Assembly (NCBI GenBank): GCA_016718275.1
Contig: JADKEA010000020.1
Span: 310,001-374,000 of the forward strand
Origin: Candidatus Villigracilis affinis
GTDB lineage: Bacteria; Chloroflexota; Anaerolineae; Anaerolineales; Villigracilaceae
Direction of reading: 5' to 3'
Length of the DNA stretch: 64,000 nucleotides
Below the pieces are notes generated by a model, which had not been told where the DNA came from, did not search any database, and was given only the letters and a program-made list of their open reading frames with translations. The stretch's first letter is position 1. Every line of letters begins with the position of its first letter. Positions 34,879 to 43,394 of the stretch are shown here, in pieces. The position numbers and the translations under genes were made by a program.

Positions 34879-34929
34879 ATGTTCAGTTTAAGTTCGTTCA
34901 ACAAATACTATTATTACACCCATCCATAA
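34879..34929 (+). CDS. tyrS leader peptide with four consecutive Tyr codons
   Basis: A 16-residue ORF, MFSLSSFNKYYYYTHP, ends in TAA. The four Tyr codons (34906-34917) are TAC TAT TAT TAC and lie immediately before the first pairing segment of the attenuator. In known amino-acid attenuators, such as the pheM leader of E. coli pheST, ribosomes stall at such codons when the charged tRNA is scarce. Placement directly upstream of a tyrosyl-tRNA synthetase gene makes this functional reading specific. The frame also continues from the upstream lipoprotein region, but the promoter isolates this ATG. Confidence 0.85.
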   Translation: MFSLSSFNKYYYYTHP

Positions 34930-34985
34930 TCCCTTGCGATGGAGTGCTTGAAACGCGCCCACATCATCGCGGGCGCGTTTTTGTT
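34917..34985 (+). promoter_or_regulatory. tyrS transcription attenuator (alternative RNA pairings)
   Basis: Three competing pairings can be drawn. 1:2 pairs CAC-CCATC (34917-34924) with GATGG-a-GTG (34938-34946). 2:3 (antiterminator) pairs GCGATG (34936-34941) with CATCGC (34965-34970) and GTG (34944-34946) with CAC (34960-34962). 3:4 (terminator) pairs 34951-34960 with 34971-34980. A ribosome stalled at the Tyr codons would cover segment 1, free segment 2 to pair with segment 3, and trap the left arm of the terminator in a loop. A ribosome reaching the stop codon would favour 1:2 and termination. Confidence 0.8.
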
Positions 34986-34988
34986 TGT
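34951..34988 (+). terminator. Intrinsic terminator of the tyrS attenuator
   Basis: AAACGCGCCC (34951-34960) and GGGCGCGTTT (34971-34980) form a perfect 10-bp stem with a 10-nt loop, followed by TTGTTTG. It lies between the leader peptide and tyrS, 60 nt before the tyrS start. Confidence 0.9.
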
Positions 34989-35005
34989 CAATTTCAAAAC
35001 AAACC

Positions 35006-35024
35006 AAAGGTTTTGAAAACCTTT
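35006..35024. repeat. Inverted repeat upstream of the tyrS ribosome-binding site
   Basis: AAAGGTTTT (35006-35014) and AAAACCTTT (35016-35024) are perfect complements around one base. No U-tract follows. The tyrS SD (AGGAG, 35038-35042) lies 13 nt downstream. Confidence 0.6.
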
Positions 35025-35047
35025 AGGGTTTAGGTAAAGGAGAAGCT

Positions 35048-36260
35048 ATGAACATCGAAGAACAAGTTGAATTGTTGATGCTCGGTACGGAATACGGCGA
35101 TGAGGATCTTAAGAAGGCCATGACGGCTGAACTCCGCGAGCGATTGATACTTGCCCAAAAAGAGAACAGGCCGCTGCGGGTGTATTGCGGTTACGACCCC
35201 ACATCCACAGACTTGCATTTGGGGCACACCATTACCATGCGCAAGCTGCGCCAGTTTCAGGATCTGGGACACGAAGTCACTTTTCTGATCGGAAGCTACA
35301 CTGCGTTGGTGGGTGACCCTTCGGATAAAAATAAAGCGCGTCCGATCCTGACCGAGGAGAAGGTCGCCGAAAATGCGATGACTTACACCGAGCAGGCTTT
35401 CCGTGTGCTGGATCGCGAAAAAACGAAGATTCGTTACAACGGCGAATGGCTTTCGAAGCTCACGCTGGTGGACCTGATCCGCCTTGGGCAGAACTTCACC
35501 GTTCAACAGTTTTTGGCGCGCGATAACTTTGCCAATCGCCTTGAAAAAGGGTGAGCCAATCTACATCCACGAGACTTTCTATGCGTTGATGCAGGGTTAT
35601 GACGCCGTTGCCATGGAAACCGATGTTCAGATCGGCGGCTCGGATCAGTTGTTCAATATCATCGTGGCTGGGCGCAAATTGCAGGAGGCGTTGGGTCAGA
35701 AGCCGTTGGTGGGTATCATCACTGCGATCCTGCCCGGGACGGATGGCGTGCAGAGAATGTCGAAATCCACGGGGAACATCGTGCCGATCAACACGGGAGC
35801 GAACGACATGTTTGGCAAGTTGATGTCTGTGCCCGACTCTGCGATGGCATTGTACATGCGCCTCGTCACACGCTGGAGTCCGCACGAGATCGAAAAGATC
35901 GAGCAGGACGTGGTTTCCGGTGCTTTGCATCCGCGCGATGCGAAGATGAATATGGCAGGCGAGATCACCAGCATTTTCTACGGCGAAGAAGACGCGAAAT
36001 CTGCGCGTGAGAATTTTGTCAAGACCTTCCAACAGAAGGAGATTCCCGATGAGATGCCCGATTTTGCTCTACAATCAGGGCAAACAGTTGTGGATGTGAT
36101 CCTCGCTGCCGGATTGGCTGAGAGCAAGAGCAAGGCCCGCTCTCTGATCGATCAGAAGGGTGTGAAGTTGGATGGTGAGGTGCTGGAACGCGGCGATGCA
36201 CCTTTCCCACATCCAGGCGTATTACAAGTGGGGAAGCGGCGTTTTGTACGGGTTAAGTAA
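35048..36260 (+). CDS. tyrS: Tyrosyl-tRNA synthetase, frameshifted at about 35549
   Basis: A class I synthetase of about 403 residues after correction. HIGH-type motif LHLGH (about 58-62), the KMSKS-type RMSKS and a C-terminal S4 RNA-binding domain (QTVVDVILAAGLAESKSKAR...) are present. The frame from ATG 35048 (SD AGGAG) stops at TGA 35552-35554 right after FANRLEKG, inside the catalytic domain. The remaining EPIYIHETFYALMQGYDAVAM and onward is read in the +1 frame. Removing one G from the run 35549-35551 gives a continuous enzyme. An indel in an essential gene argues for sequence error, although a +1 recoding event at GGG-TGA is not excluded. It charges tRNA-Tyr and is preceded by a Tyr-codon attenuator. 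Confidence 0.93.
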
Positions 36261-36264
36261 ATTC

Positions 36265-36300
36265 AAAAAAGAGATGAGCCGAGCGGCTCATCTCTTTTTT
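36265..36300. terminator. Bidirectional terminator between tyrS and the giant GAF gene
   Basis: A near-perfect 16-bp hairpin, 36265-36280 with 36285-36300 and a GAGC loop, is flanked by A-runs and T-runs, so it works on both strands. The stop codon of the minus-strand gene (36288-36290) lies inside it. Confidence 0.92.
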
Positions 36301-39300
36301 GTTTTGCTGGTTGGGGTCTTTTTACGTGGTTTCTTTGGTTCGCCCAGCGCGTTTTTGTACAAGTCATCGTTGTCGATCATCTTGCAGAAGGCTTCCACGA
36401 CGATGGGGTCGAATTGTTTGTTCGAGAGCCCTTTGATGTACTTCATTGTTTTCTTGCGAGACCATGCGCGGCGATAGGGGCGGTCTGAAAGTAAAGCATC
36501 CCAAACATCGATGATCGCGAAGATGCGGGCTGCGAGAGGGATCTCTTCGCCTTTCAGGCCACGGGGGTATCCGCTTCCATCCCACCATTCGTGGTGGCAA
36601 TAGGCAATGTCCACTGCGGGGCGGAGGTATGCAATGGGGTAGAGCAGGTCATATGCGTATTTGGGATGTTTGTGCATATCGGCCAACTCGCTTGGTGTGA
36701 GTGGGCCTTTCTTGTGAAGGATGGCATCTGCAACACCCATTTTGCCGATGTCGTGGAGCAAGGCCCCGCGGCGGATCTGCAATAAGTCGGTTTCGGGAAT
36801 GTTCATTTGCCGTGCCAGTTCAAGGGTCAGGTTTGTGACGCGGTTCGTATGTCCCTGAGTCTCCTTGTCGCGTAGTTCCAGCGCTTTGCCCCAGCCTTCC
36901 AGGGTCGTGTCATATGCAAGGGAGATCTCCTGATTGGTTCGTTGGAGATTTTCGAAAAGCTGCGCGTTGTCGATTGCAATGATGGCCTGCTCTGCAAGTG
37001 TGTGGATGAAATCTAGCCAGTCTCCGTTGGGGGTGAAGGGTTTGCGGAAATAGGTTTCCAGGATGCCCTTGGTAGCTCCCTTGCTAAAAAGCGGCATGGC
37101 GTAATAACTCACGAATTGCTCGGATTTTAAAGTCCGCATTTTCGGCAGGTCGGGTTCCTTGCTCAAGTCCTTTATGAAGATCGCTCTGCGGTTCAAAAGA
37201 ATCTGACCTGCGAGACCTTCGCTAATGTTTTGCGAGCCGCGCACTACTTCACGATTTTTGAATCCAGCTGGGGCGTAATAATTCAAGGTCTGGCTGTTGG
37301 GGTTGAAGACCAGTACTGTGGCGGCGCTTACTTCCATCTTAGTGGTCAAATGCTCTGTAAGGATGCCAAGTGTAATATGCAGGTCAAGGCTGGATGTGAT
37401 GGCTGTATCCATCTCACGTAGTGTGGTGAGTCGGCGAATCTGTTCTTCACTGCGCTCGAAGAGGTTGGAGCGGTAGATGGCGTTGCCCGCGATTTCGGTA
37501 AGTGTTGTGATCAGGCGAATATGATTTGCTCCGATCTTATGGGGTGCAGACATGGCAACCACCAATGCACCGATGGTTTCGGATACGGTGCGAATTGGGA
37601 GTGTTACGCTACTCCAACCTGTACCGAAGAAGCTGGCATTTTCAGGTACGATAAGGTTATCGTGAATTAGTTCGGAACTGATGTGCATCGCTCCTTTGGA
37701 ATACACCGAGCCAACGATCCCTTCATTGGGTTTGAACGTGGATTTTGGCAGACCCTTTAGCCTGCCACTTGTTGCAATCGGTACAAGTTCATTTGCTCCA
37801 TGGTCATACAACCAGATGGCCGCTGAGTCTGTGCCCATGTTGGCTTTGATTTCATTGAGCAGGATGGGGATCATCTCTCGAGTATCGCGGGCGGTGCGCA
37901 GGGCAAAAGAGACACGACTGACCATTTCCAGCTCATCGAGTCTTTGGAGTGTCTCGGTATAGAGGCGCGTATTTTCAAGGGAGTTGGCGGCCTGATGGGC
38001 GAATATCTGAGCGATATGTGCGTCATTTTTTGTGAATGTATTGGGGATGTGGCGATCAATCGTAATGTATCCGGTCACCTGTCCGCGGGTGATCAGGGGA
38101 ACCCCCATCCATCCACGAATCTTGCTGGTCTCTGCCCATCTTTCAAAACGGGGATCATCGTCGCAATCCTCAAGAATCAAGGGTTCGCCAGTTTCTCTAG
38201 CGATTTTGAATAGAACATGATCGACCGGGAAGATATGATTTAGAGCCTTTTCTGGATTTTGAAGGCCCCTGGTCGCTGTAATGCGGATGTGAGCTCCTTC
38301 GATCTCCATGATGGATGCGCTATCGTACGGGACGATCTTGCCCAGCCATTCAAGAATGGCCTCATGCAGGGATGGCAGGTCAAGCAGACTCGAAAGGATG
38401 GTCGCAGCTTGACGTACAAGTTCAGACTCTTTGCGTCGTTTTTGTTCCAATTCAAAAAGACGGGCATTTTCTATTGCGGTTGCGGCCTGGTTGGCGAACG
38501 TTTGAACGAGCACTGCGTGTTCCTCGGTATAAATGCCTGCTGTTTTGCTGTCGAGATTGATGAAGCCGATCGGTTTATCCTGAATGAACATGGCAACACC
38601 CATCCATCCGTGGATATATTCACTCCCTGCCCATTTTTGGAAATAAGGATCCACTTGCGCTTCTTCGAGAGTGTGAGGTTTCCTTTCCGCGATAATGGAC
38701 CTCCATTTTTCAGTGATCGGGAAGATCTGTCCGACGGAGAAATGTCTCGGTAAATTGCGTTTGGCGACCATCTTCAATTCATCCTCCTGATGCACCATCA
38801 TGATGGAGGCGCTGTCGTAGGGGGCGAGCTTTTTCAGCCAGTCCAGGATGTTTTCGAAGACGTTATAAACATCCAGCGTGTTGGCGAGTGCAGATGTTGC
38901 CTGATTTAAGATCTCTGCATTTTGAAGATGTTTGTGTTCCGCCTCGAATAGGCGGGCGTTTTCGATGGCAACCGTGGCTTGCTGTGCGAGGCTGTTTAGA
39001 AAATCGAGGTCAGTGGATTTGAAAGCCTTATCCTCTCCGATCCGCCAGACGACCAGCAAACCGGTCAACTGGCCCTTTGAGAGGAACGGCATTCCCATAA
39101 TGTGTTCATCCCGTCCGATCTCGGTCCCTTCAACAGGAACCGAGCGTGGGTCATTGATTGTGTTGTTGACGATCTCTCCGCGTTTTTTGAGGGCGATATC
39201 TCCCAGGATTCCATTGCCGATTTTCAGCGGGTCGTTCTTGATCTCTTCTGAATCGCTGCCAAGAGCGGATATTGCCCTCAGTCGTGGCGGATTTTGCTCG

Positions 39301-42300
39301 GCCAAATAAACCGCACTGGTCTCCGCCTTTAGTAGTTCTTTGGCGTAAAGAGCGATGCTATCGAGCACTTTGTCGAGTTCAAGGGTTGCGGAAATGCTGC
39401 GGCCGACTTCTGCGATGGCTGCTGTTTCCTGCGCGCGGTGGGCCGTTTCTTCGAACAAACGTACCGATTCTATTGAAATGGATGCCTGATGCGCGATACT
39501 GACAAGGAAGTTCAACTCGGACTTGTCAAACAATCCATTCAGTTTTGGCCGCCAGGCATTGATCGCGCCGAAGGATTGTCCGTGCAAGATTAGGGGGGCA
39601 GACATCATCGTATCAAGCGCGGCATCTTCTTTGGGCGTGCCGGGCACGGTGATCGTGCGTGAGTCCAGTGAAATATCATTTACGATCTCGGGCTTGCCAG
39701 TCGCAATAATATTGCCGGTAATGCCTTTTCCGATCTCGATCGTGTGTGAAAGCAATTCCTTTTGATAAGCACCTTTTGCTGTAACGACCTTGATGGTTTT
39801 GTTATCATCTTGAAGCAAATAAACTGCGACCGTACCGGCATTGAGTAGGGAGATGGCTCTCTCGGCAATTTTATCGAGGGCGGGGATTACCTCACGGGTC
39901 GTGGCAATCTCATTTGCAATATTTGCCAGTGTTTCGATGATCTGGGTACGTCGTTTTTCCTCGTGGAACAAGCGGGCATTTTCGATGGCGATTGCAGCCT
40001 GGTTTGCAAATGTCTGCGCAAGGGCGGCGTGCCCTTCGTTAAAAAAATTCGGTGTTCGGCTATCGAGATTTAGAAAACCGATTATTCTGTCTTTGGAAAA
40101 TAAGGGGATGCCCATCCAACTACGGATATAGTTTGTCTGCTCAAATTTTTCGAATCGGTCATCGATTTGAACATCTGGAATGATTATGGGCAGGTGAAAT
40201 TTTTCAATGCCGCCCCATTTCTTTAGATCAAATAAATATTTTTTGCCGATCATTTCTTGGGGAATGTTTTGCCCCGCGACAATTTCAACATACTCATTGT
40301 TGATCATTTCAATTGACATACTGTTGAAACTCACTAGCTTCGAAAGTGAAATGAATATATTTTCGAAGAGTTTGTCCAGTTCGAAGAAGGATGTTAATGT
40401 TCCGGTTGCTTCCCGCAGAATTTCGGCTTGTTCGCGACGCTTTTGTTCTTCATCAAACAAACGTGCGTTTTCGATGGCAATCGAAGCATGGTTCGCAAGT
40501 GCGAGTCCAAGTTCTTCATCTTGCTGTGTGAAGTGAGATGTTTGAAAACTTTCGAGCGCGATCATTCCTATTGATTTACCCTTGGCAATCAACGGGATTC
40601 CCAAGAATGACCTCATTTGTGAATTTTCGCCAAGGTACCTATAACGCGTATCAAGGAGTGTATTGTCGATCCGGACAGTTTGCTGCTCAGTAATAACGTG
40701 GTTGTTGAGCGGCAATTCTCCAAGCAGGAACGGCTCAGGTTTTACGAAATTTATTGATCCGGCAGATGCTGAAATAGTCAAGTAGTCTGCATCTAAAAGC
40801 TGGATGCTGCCGCCGTCTGATGGAATCACTTTAATGAGTTGATCAAGAATGGATTGTAGAACCTGATCGAGGTCCAGTGATGATGCGGCTATACGGATCA
40901 GGTCCAGTATTGCTGTTTCGCGTTGACGTTGAATCTGTTCTGCTCTAGTGAGGCGAAGCTTCTCAATTGCGGTTCCCAAGCCACCAGCGATTGTATTGAG
41001 CAGACGTTCATCCTGTTCATCAAAGGCATTAATCTGTTTGCTTTCTACATTAAAAACACCAATGATCCGTTCATTTACTCGAAATGGGGTGCATATTTCC
41101 GATTTTATACTTGATAATATTTCAATGTAATCTGGATCTTGTGTGATGTCGTTAATGCGGATGGATCTGCCGGTCCGCACTGCTCTCCCTGTAATTCCAC
41201 CTGTAATCGGGTAGCCGTTTTTCCATTTGGAAATATCAGCACCTACATAAGATGGGTGAGGGGTTAGCATGGTTCCCTGTTCGTTCAAAAGTAAAATTCC
41301 GCATACGTCCGTGTATATGCTGGCAGTAATCCTTGTCACTTGTTCAATAATGTCATTTTCCGAGTTGCTCTGTGTGCCCGCCATGGTCGTTGCCCGCAGG
41401 ATGGTCAATTCCTTTAATTGGCGCTCAAGCAAGATCTCTGCTTGTTTTCGAACCGTAATATCCTGTGCAATAGCGATAATTACATCCTGTCCGAAATAAG
41501 TTCCCTTGTTTAAGGTGATGATTTTAGGGAATATCTGGCCGTTACTTCTTATTCCCCAGAATTCGAATTCTTGCGGCTCCCCGTTAAAAGTGTGTTCGAT
41601 CCTTTTGACGAGATTTGTCAGATCGTTTTTATCGGGTGCACTCAATACCTCTGGTGTTTTTCCAATAAAAAACTCCCGTGGATAACCGTACATCTTCATT
41701 GCGCCGTCATTAACATCAAGGAATCTTCCTTCTTTATCCTGAATATAAATGGCTTGGGTCACGCTATTGAATAGTTCACGGTAGCTGACCTCGTTTTCCT
41801 TCATTACCCTTTCTGAGTTTTTTTGCTCTGTAATATCCAGAAGAGTGCCTTGCCAGAAGAGGGGATTTCCACCCTCGTCTTTAATGATCGAAGCATCTTC
41901 TTTGATCCAGACATAATGACCGTCACGATGACGTAATCTATATTCAATGCGAAACGGCTCTCCAGTCTCGTCCGTTCGGATATCCTCGGCAATGACGCGT
42001 TCGCGGTCATCCGGGTGAAGTGAGTTTTCCCACATGTCTTCACCAGCTGCCCACTCTTCCGGACTATAGCCAAGTAGCTCCTTGAGCCGCGGGCTCATAT
42101 ATCGAGTGGATTGGGAATCATTGAATATGTCCATGAAAATGACTGCTGGTAGTTTTTCAACCAAGGTGCGATAGCGCTCTTCAGCTTCGCGTATTGCGTT
42201 TTCGGCATTTTTTTGCTTTGTAATATCTGTGACGAAACCCTCGTAATACAATATTTTTCCGTTAATACCCTTTACAGCACGGGCATTTGTGGAGGTCCAG

Positions 42301-42788
42301 ATTATGCTTCCATCTTTTCGCAGGTTTTTTGCGTCGAACTTTTCCACATATCCTTGCTGGGTCAGTGCTTCTGTAAATTCGCGGCGACTCTCCATCGATA
42401 GGTGAATTTGTGTGCTGATGTTACTGATTTGTTCGATCATTTCTTCAGGCGTTTCATAACCAAACAGTGCCGCCATGGCAGTATTAACATTAATGAATTT
42501 CCCTTCAGGGGAGGATCTGAAAATCCCTTCTGTTGTGGATTCAAACAAGTCTGAAAAATTTTGTTCTGCAGTTTGTAGGATGTTTTTTCTGTTCTTTAGC
42601 AGGATAAATAAAACGAGAGCAGTAATGAGAACGAAAAACCAACCTTTATATGATTGAACGATGGATAGTTGATATGGGTCGGTGAATAAAAAAGCAACTA
42701 TTCGGTCGGAAAGTAGAATCCATAAGGCCCCTATGATGGCATAAGTAAGGGAGATACTTAATGCAGATGATGATCGTGAATTCTTCAT
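36288..42788 (-). CDS. Giant PAS/GAF/HD-GYP signalling protein
   Basis: 2,166 residues. Two transmembrane helices (about 10-31 and 48-66) are followed by three PAS/PAC modules (about 75-460) and nine tandem GAF-like modules starting near residues 462, 621, 786, 949, 1117, 1287, 1452, 1617 and 1786, a period of about 165 residues. The GAFs are joined by NARLFEEE-type coiled-coil linkers. A C-terminal HD-GYP domain (from about 1950) has LLHDIGKMG and HHEWWDGSGYPRGL, the c-di-GMP phosphodiesterase motifs. A basic tail KPRKKTPTSKTKKR ends the protein. It is transcribed alone, towards tyrS. The GAF ligands are unknown. Confidence 0.92.
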   Translation of the reverse strand: MKNSRSSSALSISLTYAIIGALWILLSDRIVAFLFTDPYQLSIVQSYKGWFFVLITALVLFILLKNRKNILQTAEQNFSDLFESTTEGIFRSSPEGKFINVNTAMAALFGYETPEEMIEQISNISTQIHLSMESRREFTEALTQQGYVEKFDAKNLRKDGSIIWTSTNARAVKGINGKILYYEGFVTDITKQKNAENAIREAEERYRTLVEKLPAVIFMDIFNDSQSTRYMSPRLKELLGYSPEEWAAGEDMWENSLHPDDRERVIAEDIRTDETGEPFRIEYRLRHRDGHYVWIKEDASIIKDEGGNPLFWQGTLLDITEQKNSERVMKENEVSYRELFNSVTQAIYIQDKEGRFLDVNDGAMKMYGYPREFFIGKTPEVLSAPDKNDLTNLVKRIEHTFNGEPQEFEFWGIRSNGQIFPKIITLNKGTYFGQDVIIAIAQDITVRKQAEILLERQLKELTILRATTMAGTQSNSENDIIEQVTRITASIYTDVCGILLLNEQGTMLTPHPSYVGADISKWKNGYPITGGITGRAVRTGRSIRINDITQDPDYIEILSSIKSEICTPFRVNERIIGVFNVESKQINAFDEQDERLLNTIAGGLGTAIEKLRLTRAEQIQRQRETAILDLIRIAASSLDLDQVLQSILDQLIKVIPSDGGSIQLLDADYLTISASAGSINFVKPEPFLLGELPLNNHVITEQQTVRIDNTLLDTRYRYLGENSQMRSFLGIPLIAKGKSIGMIALESFQTSHFTQQDEELGLALANHASIAIENARLFDEEQKRREQAEILREATGTLTSFFELDKLFENIFISLSKLVSFNSMSIEMINNEYVEIVAGQNIPQEMIGKKYLFDLKKWGGIEKFHLPIIIPDVQIDDRFEKFEQTNYIRSWMGIPLFSKDRIIGFLNLDSRTPNFFNEGHAALAQTFANQAAIAIENARLFHEEKRRTQIIETLANIANEIATTREVIPALDKIAERAISLLNAGTVAVYLLQDDNKTIKVVTAKGAYQKELLSHTIEIGKGITGNIIATGKPEIVNDISLDSRTITVPGTPKEDAALDTMMSAPLILHGQSFGAINAWRPKLNGLFDKSELNFLVSIAHQASISIESVRLFEETAHRAQETAAIAEVGRSISATLELDKVLDSIALYAKELLKAETSAVYLAEQNPPRLRAISALGSDSEEIKNDPLKIGNGILGDIALKKRGEIVNNTINDPRSVPVEGTEIGRDEHIMGMPFLSKGQLTGLLVVWRIGEDKAFKSTDLDFLNSLAQQATVAIENARLFEAEHKHLQNAEILNQATSALANTLDVYNVFENILDWLKKLAPYDSASIMMVHQEDELKMVAKRNLPRHFSVGQIFPITEKWRSIIAERKPHTLEEAQVDPYFQKWAGSEYIHGWMGVAMFIQDKPIGFINLDSKTAGIYTEEHAVLVQTFANQAATAIENARLFELEQKRRKESELVRQAATILSSLLDLPSLHEAILEWLGKIVPYDSASIMEIEGAHIRITATRGLQNPEKALNHIFPVDHVLFKIARETGEPLILEDCDDDPRFERWAETSKIRGWMGVPLITRGQVTGYITIDRHIPNTFTKNDAHIAQIFAHQAANSLENTRLYTETLQRLDELEMVSRVSFALRTARDTREMIPILLNEIKANMGTDSAAIWLYDHGANELVPIATSGRLKGLPKSTFKPNEGIVGSVYSKGAMHISSELIHDNLIVPENASFFGTGWSSVTLPIRTVSETIGALVVAMSAPHKIGANHIRLITTLTEIAGNAIYRSNLFERSEEQIRRLTTLREMDTAITSSLDLHITLGILTEHLTTKMEVSAATVLVFNPNSQTLNYYAPAGFKNREVVRGSQNISEGLAGQILLNRRAIFIKDLSKEPDLPKMRTLKSEQFVSYYAMPLFSKGATKGILETYFRKPFTPNGDWLDFIHTLAEQAIIAIDNAQLFENLQRTNQEISLAYDTTLEGWGKALELRDKETQGHTNRVTNLTLELARQMNIPETDLLQIRRGALLHDIGKMGVADAILHKKGPLTPSELADMHKHPKYAYDLLYPIAYLRPAVDIAYCHHEWWDGSGYPRGLKGEEIPLAARIFAIIDVWDALLSDRPYRRAWSRKKTMKYIKGLSNKQFDPIVVEAFCKMIDNDDLYKNALGEPKKPRKKTPTSKTKKR

Positions 42789-42817
42789 GATCTGTTCAGG
42801 TTTTTTTCCTCTATTTG

Positions 42818-42823
42818 ATTATA
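42818..42823 (-). promoter_or_regulatory. -10 hexamer of the giant GAF gene
   Basis: On the minus strand a perfect TATAAT lies 29 nt upstream of the ATG. The -35 match is poor. Confidence 0.4.
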
Positions 42824-42860
42824 GACTTTTTTCATGGATTTTTCATAAGAAAAGTGAAAC

Positions 42861-42891
42861 AAAAAAAGCAAATCATTTATGATTTGCTTTT
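42861..42891 (-). terminator. Terminator of the tRNA array
   Basis: A perfect 12-bp stem, 42864-42875 with 42880-42891, has a 4-nt loop. Read on the minus strand it ends in a run of T and lies 5 nt beyond the 3' end of tRNA-Cys. Confidence 0.88.
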
Positions 42892-42895
42892 GAAG

Positions 42896-42966
42896 AGGCG
42901 TCGAGGGGATTTGAACCCCTGATGAGGATTTTGCAGACCCTTGCCTTACCACTTGGCCACGACGCC
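42896..42966 (-). tRNA. tRNA-Cys (GCA)
   Basis: 71 nt. The acceptor arms GGCGTCG (42960-42966 on the minus strand) and CGACGCC (42897-42903) pair perfectly, and the T arm has GGGGTTCAAATCCCC. The anticodon loop CTGCAAA gives anticodon GCA. CCA is not encoded. It is the last tRNA of a three-gene array. Confidence 0.95.
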
Positions 42967-43023
42967 ATATTATTGAATGAGAAATATTGATTGAATGTTG
43001 CTAATCACCATTCTCTTTTATTG

Positions 43024-43095
43024 AGCGGGCGATGGGATTCGAACCCACGACCTTCTCCTTGGCAAGGAGACGTACTACCACTGTACTACGCCCGC
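43024..43095 (-). tRNA. tRNA-Gly (GCC)
   Basis: 72 nt. Acceptor GCGGGCG pairs with CGCCCGC (43025-43031), and the T arm contains GTGGGTTCGAATCCCAT. The anticodon loop TTGCCAA gives anticodon GCC. CCA is not encoded. Confidence 0.95.
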
Positions 43096-43121
43096 ATTTC
43101 TTGGCTAAACTTCAGCCAGAG

Positions 43122-43194
43122 TGCCGAGACCCAGGATCGGACTGGGGACACCACGATTTTCAGTCGTGTGCTCTACCAACTGAGCTATCTCGGC
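43122..43194 (-). tRNA. tRNA-Phe (GAA)
   Basis: 73 nt. Acceptor GCCGAGA pairs with TCTCGGC (43123-43129). The D arm has AGCTCAGTTGGTAGAGC and the anticodon stem-loop ACGACTGAAAATCGT gives anticodon GAA. CCA is not encoded. It is the first gene of the array. Confidence 0.96.
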
Positions 43195-43221
43195 AAAACC
43201 ATCTTTTGTAAAGCGGTCGTG

Positions 43222-43250
43222 ATTTTACACGTACTTATAGAGATTGTCAA
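43222..43250 (-). promoter_or_regulatory. Promoter of the tRNA-Phe-Gly-Cys array
   Basis: On the minus strand: TTGACA (43245-43250), 17-nt spacer, TAAAAT (43222-43227). This is a near-perfect housekeeping promoter ending about 28 nt before the tRNA-Phe 5' end. Confidence 0.85.
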
Positions 43251-43297
43251 GAAAAGCATGCGAATTCGTTTGAATGACATTCAATATCAAATGTTGC

Positions 43298-43326
43298 TTG
43301 ACTTTTTATATTCGTTTCGATATAAT
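43298..43326 (+). promoter_or_regulatory. rpoB promoter
   Basis: TTGACT (43298-43303), 17-nt spacer, perfect TATAAT (43321-43326). Transcription would start near 43333, giving a ~62-nt leader that carries the hairpin CTGTCC-aagtg-GGACAG (43336-43352). It is divergent from the tRNA promoter. Confidence 0.85.
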
Positions 43327-43394
43327 GTTAGGTCGCTGTCCAAGTGGGACAGTTAAAATCGTTTTATAACCCAGCCACAAGTCAGGAGAGAAGA

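Noticed and set aside
42991..43356. Open frame covering the tRNA-Gly and tRNA-Phe genes
   Set aside because: It reads through two convincing tRNA genes on the other strand and their promoter, and is a typical spurious tRNA-overlapping ORF.
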